From Methylobacterium nodulans ORS 2060 (GTDB taxonomy: Bacteria; Pseudomonadota; Alphaproteobacteria; Rhizobiales; Beijerinckiaceae), in the NCBI RefSeq assembly GCF_000022085.1, contig NC_011894.1:3065501-3129500 (forward strand): a stretch of 64,000 nucleotides of DNA, read 5' to 3'. The position numbers and the translations under genes were made by a program. The notes under the pieces were generated by a model. It did no database searches. It saw only the letters and a list, made by a program, of their open reading frames with translations, and was not told the origin of the DNA. Positions within the stretch are counted from its first letter, which is position 1. Each line of letters begins with the position of its first letter. Positions 9,260 to 17,173 of the stretch are shown piece after piece.

Positions 9260-10075
9260 ATGCTGGACCGGTCAGCGACCCAGGCTTCTGCAGTGCCGGT
9301 TGTGCGCGACATTATTGCCGCGCACCATCTATCTCGTCGCTTCGGAGGCGCCTCAGACTCTGTTGTTGCCTTACAGGACATCAGCTTTACTGTTCGCGAT
9401 GGCGAGTTCATATCGATCGTCGGCCCGTCGGGCTGCGGCAAATCCACCCTCCTGAAGATCCTTGCCGGCCTACTGCCCGCGTCCGACGGCGAGGCCTATC
9501 TCAATGGAACACGGATCAGCGGTCCGCGGCGGGACATAGGCGTAGTGTTCCAATCGCCCGTGCTGTTCCCCTGGCGCACGGTGCTCGGCAACTCGGTTCT
9601 GCCCGGCGATGTCCAAGGCCTCGATAAGGCGCGGATCCGTGAGCGCGCACTGTCGCTTCTCAACCTCGTCGGCCTCTCCGGCTTCGAGCATCGGTATCCC
9701 TGGCAACTGTCAGGCGGCATGCAGCAGCGCGTCGCCCTGGTCCGCGCGCTGGTGCACGACCCAGCGATGCTACTCATGGACGAGCCATTCGGCGCTCTTG
9801 ACGCGCTCACCCGTGAGAGCATGAACGTGGAGTTGCAGCGCATCTGGCTTGAGCGGCGCAAGACAGTCGTTTTCATCACACACTCCACCGCCGAGGCCGT
9901 GTTCCTAGCGGACCGCGTGCTGGTCATGTCACCCAGGCCTGGCCGCATTCAGGATGAGCTGGTCATCAATCTGCCGCGGCCGCGCTCGCTCGATGTGATG
10001 AATACGGAAAAGTTCGGCGCGTATGTCAGGCAAATCCGCAAGGACCTCAACGCTGCGGGCGGAGGGATCGAATGA
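9260..10075 (+). CDS. ABC transporter ATP-binding protein (NitT/TauT/SsuB type)
   Basis: A 271-residue nucleotide-binding subunit. Walker A GPSGCGKST lies near residues 55-63, the signature LSGGMQQR near 150, Walker B LLMDEPFGALD near 171, and the switch His in FITHSTAEA near 205. GCGKST with the HRYPWQLSGGMQQR context is typical of the nitrate/taurine/sulfonate importer family. The GGAGGA site at 9251 sets the start at 9260 rather than the in-frame ATG 33 bp earlier. Its stop overlaps the permease start by 4 bp (ATGA), so the two are translationally coupled. Confidence 0.93.
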   Translation: MLDRSATQASAVPVVRDIIAAHHLSRRFGGASDSVVALQDISFTVRDGEFISIVGPSGCGKSTLLKILAGLLPASDGEAYLNGTRISGPRRDIGVVFQSPVLFPWRTVLGNSVLPGDVQGLDKARIRERALSLLNLVGLSGFEHRYPWQLSGGMQQRVALVRALVHDPAMLLMDEPFGALDALTRESMNVELQRIWLERRKTVVFITHSTAEAVFLADRVLVMSPRPGRIQDELVINLPRPRSLDVMNTEKFGAYVRQIRKDLNAAGGGIE

Positions 10076-10893
10076 AGCGCGCTTCCTGGACAACGCGGGG
10101 CCTCGGCGGCTTAGGCCTGCGCCTCGTTGCCATCACGGTGTTCCTGCTCGGGTGGGAGGCGGCTGTGTGGACCCTCGCCATCCCGGCCTACATCCTACCG
10201 CCTCCGAGCGCCGTCTTGACGGCCCTCTACCGCGGCTTCGCCTCGACGCTTTACCTCGAGCACATCTGGGTCACCTTATACGAGACGCTGCTCGGCTTCT
10301 TTCTTGGTGTCGCGCTCGCGGTCGTCCTCGGCACGGTTGTCGCCCTAAACCGCACGGTCGAGTACTTCCTCTACCCTTTCATCGTGATGTTCCAGGCGAT
10401 GCCCAAGGTGGCGCTCGCGCCACTCATCATCGTGTGGTTCGGTCTCGGTCTAACCTCGAAAGTTGTGAACGCCGCCCTGGTCGCGTTCTTCCCGCTCATG
10501 GTGAACACGATCGTCGGCCTGCGCTCGGCCGAGGAGGACCGCCTTAACCTCATGCGCTCGCTTGCCGCAACGCGCACGCAGATCTTCTGGATGCTGCAGC
10601 TGCCGAACGCCATGCCATATATCTTCGCCGGGCTTGAGATCGCGATGATCTTCGCGCTGATCGGCGCAATCGTCGCCGAGTTCGTCGGCGCTCAGGCTGG
10701 CCTCGGCATGCTCATTCAAAGCATGAACTTCTCTCTTGATGTGGCTGGTCAGTTTTCTGTCCTGCTTATATTGTCAGTTATGGGACTGGCATTTAACAGT
10801 ATGATTGTTTTCGCGCGAAGACGCGTGCTATTTTGGGACGAAAATCAGAAGAAAGACACTGATCATCTATCTGCAAAGGGAGGAAATTTATGA
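10072..10893 (+). CDS. ABC transporter permease (SsuC/TauC type)
   Basis: A 273-residue membrane protein with about six spans. The EAA-type cytoplasmic loop (RSLAATRTQIFWMLQLPNAMPYIFAGL), which contacts the ATPase, is clear near residues 162-188. It overlaps the upstream ATPase and the downstream binding protein by 4 bp each. The 3' end after about 10750 is more A/T-rich than the rest, as is the end of the next gene, which is slightly odd for this genome. The substrate is not evident from the permease. Confidence 0.92.
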   Translation: MKRASWTTRGLGGLGLRLVAITVFLLGWEAAVWTLAIPAYILPPPSAVLTALYRGFASTLYLEHIWVTLYETLLGFFLGVALAVVLGTVVALNRTVEYFLYPFIVMFQAMPKVALAPLIIVWFGLGLTSKVVNAALVAFFPLMVNTIVGLRSAEEDRLNLMRSLAATRTQIFWMLQLPNAMPYIFAGLEIAMIFALIGAIVAEFVGAQAGLGMLIQSMNFSLDVAGQFSVLLILSVMGLAFNSMIVFARRRVLFWDENQKKDTDHLSAKGGNL

Positions 10894-11954
10894 GATGTAG
10901 TCCGATTGTGGCAGCGATCGCCATGATGGCATGCGCAACGGCGGCACACGCTCAGGCCGTTGTGAGGGTGGGCTGGTGCGCCCGCACCATTTCATCGGCG
11001 GCAGCCCCCTTCGCCGTGGCACAGAAGATGGGCTGGTTCGACAAGGCGGGTTTCAAGGTGGAACTCGTCCCACTTCCTGGCTCGACGGACTGCATGAGGA
11101 CGGTCGCGACAAGAGATCTGCCCTACTCTCTTCCCTCGATCGAACCACTTGCCATCATCCACGCGCAAGGCGTCAAGGCAAAGAACTATTACACGGCCTA
11201 CCAGGGCAACATCTACGGAATCGCCGTGCCGGAAGCGAGTCCGATCAGAAGCTTCAAGGATCTCAAGGGCAAGAAGATCGGCGTAACGTCGATGGCGTCA
11301 GGCGGTGTGATCATTGCCCGTGCGCTCGCCGCGAACAACGGCATGGATCCCGACCGTGACATCACTATCGTCGTCGCCGGCGAGGCTGGCCAGACGGCGG
11401 CGTTGCTTCGCTCGAACCAGCTCGACGCGCTATCACAGTTCGACACGCAGTATGCGCTCGCCGAGAATGCCGGCGCGAAGCTGCGCTTTCTTGAAGAGGA
11501 CAATCGCGCGATATCCAAGTTCCCTTCAAACGGTCTGATTGCGCTCGATGAGACCCTGAAGAGCCACCGCGCTCAGGCCATCGCGTTGGCGCAAGGTTAC
11601 GCGAAGGGCACGGTTTTCGCGCTCGCTAACCCTGAAGCCGCGTTGCGCATCACATACGAGGTGTTCCCGCAGGTTCGTGGCACTGGCCGTGATGAGACAG
11701 CGGCGATCCGGGATGACCTAAAGACCCTTGAGGCCCGTGCCAAGAATTGGAGACTGGAGGCTGGCGGCGTCACCATGTGGGGAGAAAATTCCGAAAAAAA
11801 TTACCAAGATTACCTTGATTTTCTGTTAAAATTTGGCGTAATCAAGACACCAGTGAAGGCTGCAGATGTGATCACCAACGATCTAATCGGCGACATCAAC
11901 GCCTTCGATCGCGAAGAGATCGTAAAGCTTGCGAAAGAATATAGAGCGAAATGA
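10890..11954 (+). CDS. ABC transporter substrate-binding protein (NMT1/THI5-SsuA-like)
   Basis: A 354-residue periplasmic protein with a Sec signal peptide (MRCSPIVAAIAMMACATAAHA, cleavage after AHA). The mature part begins VVRVGWCARTISSAAAPFAVAQKMGWFDKAGF, typical of the NMT1/THI5-like solute-binding fold used for sulfonates, taurine, nitrate or pyrimidine precursors. A GGAGG site precedes the ATG that overlaps the permease stop. The ligand cannot be assigned; an organosulfur compound or pyrimidine/thiamine precursor are the family's usual choices. Confidence 0.9.
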   Translation: MRCSPIVAAIAMMACATAAHAQAVVRVGWCARTISSAAAPFAVAQKMGWFDKAGFKVELVPLPGSTDCMRTVATRDLPYSLPSIEPLAIIHAQGVKAKNYYTAYQGNIYGIAVPEASPIRSFKDLKGKKIGVTSMASGGVIIARALAANNGMDPDRDITIVVAGEAGQTAALLRSNQLDALSQFDTQYALAENAGAKLRFLEEDNRAISKFPSNGLIALDETLKSHRAQAIALAQGYAKGTVFALANPEAALRITYEVFPQVRGTGRDETAAIRDDLKTLEARAKNWRLEAGGVTMWGENSEKNYQDYLDFLLKFGVIKTPVKAADVITNDLIGDINAFDREEIVKLAKEYRAK

Positions 11955-12074
11955 CGCCCTGTGGGAGCCCGCTTCAGAGCAGTCTGGCTGTCATAGCGAC
12001 TCTGGTATGGAAAACTGTAACAGCCGCATTGTGTGAACCAGTGGTGTGCCATGGGCCGAATGTCTGCTGACGCC

Positions 12075-12440
12075 TTAATTGCCGACGCTTTGCGATCGAG
12101 ACGTGAATGTTCGCTCGTGGCGCATTTCTGCCGCTAACGTCTGATCTTGCAACTCATCGCCGAGCCCCCGAGAACTGTCGGTGAGGTCTTCCTTGTTCTG
12201 ATGATGAAGCGCGAGGCTGCCCGCGTCCACGTAGGCGAGGTGGACCCGCATCGGTGGGTGCCCGCGGGCGTGGCCCGCCACCGAAAAGGTCATGGGGGTC
12301 GGCCGCAACCAGCATCTCGCGTTCGTCCTTCCCGATCGGCACCACCAGCGGCACGCCATCCGCTGCGAGCCATGCGAGCCGCCGGTCGACCCAGGAAGAC
12401 CGGATCGGCCACGGAAGCGTGCTCTGCGACACCGAGCAGT
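12075..12440 (-). pseudogene. MmcQ/YjbR-like protein, frameshifted remnant
   Basis: Two minus-strand frames joined near 12280 give the end of a YjbR/MmcQ-like protein: VVPIGKDEREMLVAADPHD in one frame, then VAGHARGHPPMRVHLAYVD in the other. This matches the family's DEREMLxxADPxxFFxTxHYRxYPxVLVRL pattern. The frameshift and a missing clear N-terminus argue for a pseudogene. Downstream residues to about 12075 no longer resemble the family. Confidence 0.5.
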
Positions 12441-12563
12441 CCGTGAGCGGCCGGCCGGGCAACCTCGACCCAGATCGAGGGTTTCCGGGGCCGGATCTCC
12501 TGCCGCAGGCGCGCCTGCCTGCTCACCCCCGCGCAGCGCGGCAGCACGCTTGAAGGTCGAAGG

Positions 12564-13394
12564 ATGCGCGAGGCCGACGAACTCCCGGCGGACTGGCGGA
12601 CGGCCGCAGCACGGGTCGCGTCGGGACCTGCGCGGCGCGTCGTCGTGCTCGGACCGGCCGACAGCGGCAAGAGCATGCTCTGCCTCGCCCTGCGGCGCGC
12701 GGCCCTGGCGGCCGGTCGTTCCGTAGCCCTCGTCGATGCCGATCCGGGCCAGAAGCTCGTCGGCCCGCCCGCCTGCGTCACGCTCGGCACCGGCACCGGC
12801 GCGGCGCCGGACCTCGCGCGCCTAATCTTCGTTGGCGACACCGACCCGGTCCCGGTCTCCCGCCGCCTGGCCGCCGGCGCGGCCATCCTCGCCGACGCCG
12901 CGGCCACGGACCTCGTCCTCGTCAACACCAGCGGCCTCGTGGCGGGGCCGGGGCGCGTCCTCAAGGCCCGCAAGCTCGCTGCGCTCGCCCCCGACCTCGT
13001 GCTGGTACTGGGGCTGGAGCCAGCCCCGGATCTCGGCTGCGCGACAATCCGGCTCGCGGTGCCGCCGCAGGCGCGGCGCAAGCCCGCGGGCGAGCGGCGG
13101 GAGGCCCGCCGCGTGGCGTTCGGGCGCTACTTCGCCGATGCCGTTCCGCTGCGCGTGGCCGGGGCGGAGGAACCGCGCCCCGATTGGCCGGCGGGGCTCC
13201 TCGTCGGCCTCCTCGACGCGGCCGGGCGGCACCGCGCGCTCGGGATCCTGGAGGCCCTCACCCCGGATGGGAGCGCGGCCCTGCTCCGAGCGCCGCGGGA
13301 GGCGGGCGCCGTCCGGCGCCTGCTGCCGGGCGCGCTCGCCCTCGACGCGGATTTCACGCCGCGCCGAATCCGTCGTCCAGGGGAAGCCGGATAA
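12564..13394 (+). CDS. Clp1/Grc3-like P-loop protein (putative polynucleotide 5'-kinase fold)
   Basis: A 276-residue protein whose first 150 residues follow the Clp1/Grc3 P-loop kinase plan: Walker A GPADSGKS (residues 31-38), then VALVDADPGQKLVGPPACVTLG, the hallmark D-x-D-x-GQ stretch of the family, FVGDTDPV, and VNTSGLVAGPG. The C-terminal half is Arg/Ala-rich and less conserved. Archaeal and eukaryotic relatives phosphorylate RNA or DNA 5'-OH ends; bacterial members are usually annotated as GTPase-like and are poorly studied. No RNA-processing partner lies nearby. Confidence 0.75.
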   Translation: MREADELPADWRTAAARVASGPARRVVVLGPADSGKSMLCLALRRAALAAGRSVALVDADPGQKLVGPPACVTLGTGTGAAPDLARLIFVGDTDPVPVSRRLAAGAAILADAAATDLVLVNTSGLVAGPGRVLKARKLAALAPDLVLVLGLEPAPDLGCATIRLAVPPQARRKPAGERREARRVAFGRYFADAVPLRVAGAEEPRPDWPAGLLVGLLDAAGRHRALGILEALTPDGSAALLRAPREAGAVRRLLPGALALDADFTPRRIRRPGEAG

Positions 13395-13429
13395 CCGAAT
13401 CGCAAGGGGCGGCGAGCCAACTCGCGGCC

Positions 13430-13771
13430 ATGGCATGCGTCCGCTTGGTGATCCGTGAACTGCGCGACGACGCCCGCCACGGGCATCCGCGCAGGTGGCC
13501 TGGGCTGGCGATCAAGGTGACGCACCGCGTGAGCCTGATGGAGTACCTGACCGGCTGCGAGTGGCCGGCGGGCGACACCGCGGGGACCTTCCTGGACTGG
13601 TGCGCGGAGAAACTGCCGGAGTCCTGGATCCAGATCCGCAAGCCCAACCTGTCGTCCTTCGAGGAGGCGATCAGCATCACCATGATCGTGGGCATGCGGG
13701 GCTGTAAACCCGACCCGCACGGCCAGATGAAGACCCGGCTGAGGTGGCCTTTCCCGCTCGCTGACTGGTAG
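13430..13771 (+). CDS. Hypothetical protein, 113 aa
   Basis: An ORF from ATG 13430, 36 bp after the Clp1-like gene. It contains FLDWCAEKLPESWIQIRKPNLSS-like aromatic-rich sequence (residues about 63-85) that looks coding, but I recognise no family. It ends just before an IS6 remnant, so the 3' end may have been altered by that insertion. Confidence 0.4.
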   Translation: MACVRLVIRELRDDARHGHPRRWPGLAIKVTHRVSLMEYLTGCEWPAGDTAGTFLDWCAEKLPESWIQIRKPNLSSFEEAISITMIVGMRGCKPDPHGQMKTRLRWPFPLADW

Positions 13772-13855
13772 GCGTTAGCATTGCTGGCCGGCTTGCTGCC
13801 TCGCCAAAGCAGCTTGCTGCGCCATTGCTATTTGGGCTGCTCTGTCTCTTCTGTC

Positions 13856-14224
13856 TTTGTACGTTTCGTCGACGCGCACTGATCCACAATGCGGCTTGCG
13901 GAACATGCGCAGCCGACGCTCGATGGCAGGCGCGTAGGCAAGCACCCAGCGGTTGAGGGTGGAGTGGTCGACCTCCAAGCCGCGCTCGAGCAGCATCTCC
14001 TCGATCTCGCGATAGCTGAGGGCATAGCGCAGGGACCAGGAGACGGCCTGCACGATCAGGGTGGCCTCGACGTGCCGGCCCTTGAAGTCGCCGCGGGCTT
14101 GCGCTTCTGCTTAAGGACGAGAGCGTTCAGGATCATGGGCCGGCTCCGGGACGGAGCCGGCAAGCTCGGTGGGTGTGCCTCACGACCCGTGAATGCCGGC
14201 GCGATCGAGTTTGCGACAGGCCCC
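13856..14224 (-). pseudogene. IS6-family transposase, 5' end remnant with one terminal repeat
   Basis: Reading leftward, a terminal repeat-like end (GGGGCCTGTCGCAAAC) lies at about 14209-14224. It is followed by LNALVLKQKRKPAAT and, in another frame, by the IS6 block WSLRYALSYREIEEMLLERG, VDHSTLNRWV and the first catalytic Asp in VRVDETY. A one-base deletion near 14088 separates the frames, and the sequence stops after DETYK at about 13856, so two of three catalytic residues are gone. Confidence 0.75.
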
Positions 14225-14273
14225 GTTCGAGAGCACATCCGGCCAGCGGCGCGCAACTGCAAAGGCGAGGACT

Positions 14274-16039
14274 GGGATTGCCCCGGATTGGTGGTTCTTC
14301 CGCACTTTGCGTGGAACGGTCGCGGTGACGCGGGAAGCGCAGGCTGATTCACGAGGCGGATGATCCTGTCCTCATCCCTGCCGGGCTGCACGATCGAGCG
14401 GGTCTTTCGCCACACCGATCACCTTGTCGTCATCGCCCATGGCCGCCGTTGTCATGGTCGATGTCCGACCTGTGGCACGCCCAGTTCCGCCGTTCACAGC
14501 CGCTATGATCGCCGTCCGGCCGATCTGCCGAGCATGGGCCAGCCTGTGACGCTGCGCCTGCGTATCCGACGCTTCTACTGCCATCATCCCGCTTGCCGCC
14601 GCCGCACGTTCGCCGAGCCTCTTCCGCGGCTGATACCGCCGCGAGCGCGCCGGACCCGCCGCCTCGCTCAGGCCCAGACCCGGATCGGGCTTGCAGTCGG
14701 CGGCGAGGCCGGCGCGCGCCTGACCGGCCACCTGGGGATGCAAACCAGCCCCGACACGATCCTGCGCCTCGTGCACCGCCTCCCGTTGCCGAGAGCGAAC
14801 GCGCCGCGCGCCGTGGGCATCGACGACTGGGCCATCCGCAAAGGTCGGAGCTACGGCACGCTTCTCGTCGACCTCGAACGGCGATGCCCGATCGACCTGC
14901 TGCCCGACCGCTCAGGGGCGACCGTTGCCGCATGGCTGCGTCGCCATCCCAGCATCCAGATCGTCGCCCGCGACCGCTCGACCGAGTACGCCCGAGCGGC
15001 CACCGCGGGCGCGCCGGCCGCCCTCCAGGTCGCCGACCGATGGCACCTGCTCCTCAACCTGCGCCAGGTTCTCGAACGCTGGCTTGGCCGCGTCCATGGC
15101 CGGCTGCGACAGCTCCCTCCTCTTGCGAGTGGTGACGGACGACAGCCAGGGGAGCGCCCGCGCGCCTATCGCCGCAGCGCAGCCGAGATTGCCGTCAGCC
15201 TCGACAGCCGCGCCCGCCGGCTGGCGGCCTATGAGGACGTGCGCCGACGCCATCTCGCTGGCGAGACCCTCCTGGCGATCGGCCGCGCCACGGGTCTGGC
15301 GCGAGCGACCGTGCGCAAGTACGCCCAGGCCGAGAGCTTCCCGGAGCGCGCGATCCGCAGACCCAATCCCTCTCGCCTCGATCCCTACCTCGCCCATCTG
15401 GAGCAGCGCATGGCCGAGGGCTGCGAGAACGCTATGGCGCTCTGGCGCGAGATCCGCCGCCAGGGCTTCGCGGGAACCCATCGGCAGGTGCACCGCTTCG
15501 TCGCCGAGCGGCGCACGGCTCGCAAATGGCTGTCGCAGCCCGCCTCGACGAGCACTGAGGCGATCAGACCCTCACCCATCGCCTCACCCAAGCAACTGGC
15601 CTGGATCCTGGTGCAGCCCCTCGCGACACTGCAGCCCCGCGCCGCGGCTGACCTCGCCCGCATCCGGCAGGATCCTGAAGCCGCACGGATCGCCGATCTG
15701 GCGCGGCGGTTCACGATGCTCGTGCGTGCCTGTGGCCTGGGCGGCGACCGGCCGGCGGACCCTGCCAGCGAGCTCGACAGATGGCTGCTCGAAACCCGGA
15801 ACTGCGGTGTCGCTGCGCTGGAGACCTTCGCGGCCGGTTTGGCGCAGGATGGGGCGGCCGTTCGGGCGGCGCTGACGACGTCCTGGAGCAATGCTCAGGC
15901 GGAAGGGCAGATCAGTCGGCTGAAGATGCTCAAGCGCACCATGTACGGTCGCGCCAGCTTCGCACTCCTCCGTAGCCGCATCCTCATCGCTGCCTGATCC
16001 ACGCAAAGTGCGGAAGAACCACGAAAACCGGGCAATCCC
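14274..16039. mobile_element. Complete ISL3-family insertion sequence (1766 bp)
   Basis: The outer ends are 42-bp inverted repeats at 14274-14315 and 15998-16039. They match at 38 of 42 positions by eye, with identical inner ends (GGTTCTTCCGCACTTTGCG) and identical outer GGGATTGCCC. They bracket one intact transposase gene. The 8 bp immediately outside the two ends (CGAGGACT and AGACCGTG) do not match, so no target duplication is visible. Confidence 0.88.
14360..15997 (+). CDS. ISL3-family transposase
   Basis: A 545-residue full-length transposase. The N-terminal zinc-ribbon has paired cysteines (CPTCGTPS and FYCHHPACRRRTF), followed by a helix-turn-helix. The DDE domain starts at AVGIDDWAIRKGRSYGT with the first catalytic Asp and continues VVARDRSTEYARA and VADRWHLLLNLRQVLER. 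The C-terminus has the family's SNAQAEGQISRLKMLKR block with the catalytic Glu. No frame disruption is seen and both terminal repeats are present, so the element may still be mobile. Confidence 0.9.
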   Translation: MILSSSLPGCTIERVFRHTDHLVVIAHGRRCHGRCPTCGTPSSAVHSRYDRRPADLPSMGQPVTLRLRIRRFYCHHPACRRRTFAEPLPRLIPPRARRTRRLAQAQTRIGLAVGGEAGARLTGHLGMQTSPDTILRLVHRLPLPRANAPRAVGIDDWAIRKGRSYGTLLVDLERRCPIDLLPDRSGATVAAWLRRHPSIQIVARDRSTEYARAATAGAPAALQVADRWHLLLNLRQVLERWLGRVHGRLRQLPPLASGDGRQPGERPRAYRRSAAEIAVSLDSRARRLAAYEDVRRRHLAGETLLAIGRATGLARATVRKYAQAESFPERAIRRPNPSRLDPYLAHLEQRMAEGCENAMALWREIRRQGFAGTHRQVHRFVAERRTARKWLSQPASTSTEAIRPSPIASPKQLAWILVQPLATLQPRAAADLARIRQDPEAARIADLARRFTMLVRACGLGGDRPADPASELDRWLLETRNCGVAALETFAAGLAQDGAAVRAALTTSWSNAQAEGQISRLKMLKRTMYGRASFALLRSRILIAA

Positions 16040-16163
16040 AGACCGTGTCGCAGAGGTCGCGTCGGCGCGGTCTCTGCACGGGATGAATGGCGCTTGGGCG
16101 GATGGCCACGCGGCCCGGCCGCGCCATCAAGCTTGCGCGGCGCAATCGCATCGTCTCTCGGTC

Positions 16164-16631
16164 CTAATGGACGCTGAAGCGCCCATGGCGCGCGGCAGCA
16201 GTGAGGCGTGCAAAGTCCGCCTGGTTCATGTGGATCAGCGTGGCGTGATCGCCGGCTTCAAAGTAGATTTCGGGCTGCCCCGCGAGCTTATCATCGATGA
16301 TGGTCTTTAACCCATAACAGGTCCCGAGAGCCGGCACTGCACCCGAGGCGCAATCGCGGAACACCTGCCCAATCTCGTCCTCGCTAGCCAGGGTTATATC
16401 TTCGCCAAGCTGCGCTCTGAGATCAGGCAGGCTGATGTGATGGGAGGCGGGAAGAACGGCGAGCATGTAATCGCCGCCGTTCCGCAGCACGACACCTTTA
16501 GCGAGATGGTCGCCCGGAATATGGGCCGCCTCGGCGGTGCGCATCGCCGACATGGTCGGCCTGTGGTCGACCACGTCGAAAGCGACATTTTGGTCGGCCA
16601 GATATCGTTGGAGCGTCGGTGCGATCGACAT
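16164..16631 (-). CDS. YbaK/EbsC-family aminoacyl-tRNA deacylase-like protein
   Basis: A 155-residue single-domain protein of the YbaK/ProX/INS editing superfamily. Visible family blocks are the N-terminal HRPTMSAMRTAEAAHIPGD, the conserved lysine in HLAKGVVLRNGGDYMLAVLP, and GAVPALGTCYGLKTIIDDKL leading to the Gly-rich pocket. Family members hydrolyse mischarged Ala- or Cys-tRNA in the cytoplasm. It appears intact although squeezed between an ISL3 element and a resolvase fragment; it could be cargo of an older transposon. Confidence 0.82.
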   Translation of the reverse strand: MSIAPTLQRYLADQNVAFDVVDHRPTMSAMRTAEAAHIPGDHLAKGVVLRNGGDYMLAVLPASHHISLPDLRAQLGEDITLASEDEIGQVFRDCASGAVPALGTCYGLKTIIDDKLAGQPEIYFEAGDHATLIHMNQADFARLTAAARHGRFSVH

Positions 16632-16729
16632 GACAAACTCTCCGGTGCCGGATCGTGCAGCCGTGAGGGGCGTCCGTGCAGGCCGACGCCTCGGATGCGC
16701 GGCTGCTTGAGCAGCAGGCTACGCCTCTT

Positions 16730-16849
16730 CTCTAGCGTCGGCAATCGTGAGCAATTTGCGCACGAGCACACCGTCCGCCCGCTTGAGGGCATGCGTTGTA
16801 GGTCGAGGTTCTGGTCTTTGGTCGAGACCCGCCCGTAGCCGATCAGCAT
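16730..16849 (-). pseudogene. Serine recombinase (resolvase) N-terminal fragment
   Basis: The ORF begins MLIGYGRVSTKDQNLDLQR, the canonical start of Tn3-type resolvases with the catalytic Ser of RVSTxDQ. A one-base shift then moves to a frame giving ALKRADGVLVRKLLTIAD, after which similarity ends. Only the extreme N-terminus survives, next to sequence on its upstream side that resembles a res region. Confidence 0.65.
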
Positions 16850-17173
16850 GTCCGGTCTGTGCAGCTGGACCGTATTTCGGACAATAGACTTCCGGACATA
16901 TTTTCTGGACAGAAAGGCGGGCCGGGGAGAGGCTTCAACAAGCCTCGGCCGGCGTGTCCATCAAACGGTTTCCAGCGGCCCTCCGGCTTGGCGTCTCGCG
17001 CGGCTGCATCACGAGCATCAAGCCCCCGCGCCGGCGTGCTTCGTGGGGCGCCAGTGGGAATTCGCTAACAGATGGGCCGCGCGCGGGCGCGCACCATCAT
17101 GGGGAGGAAATGGGACGGCTGAGTCTGGCCCGGGACCGAGCGGCCAACCCTATTTCCGCAGCAGTATCCGGTC
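16850..17173. other. Remnant region upstream of the resolvase fragment, possible res site
   Basis: No gene is supported. Within about 16850-16915, several GGACA/TGTCC half-sites are spaced closely (GTCCGG, GGACC, GGACA, GGACAT, GGACAG), the layout expected for resolvase-binding subsites next to the resolvase start. The remainder up to the IS1182 end is featureless. Confidence 0.35.

Noticed and set aside
14266..16047. Target-site duplication around the ISL3 element
   Set aside because: The 8 bp outside the two ends (CGAGGACT, AGACCGTG) do not match, so no duplication is claimed.
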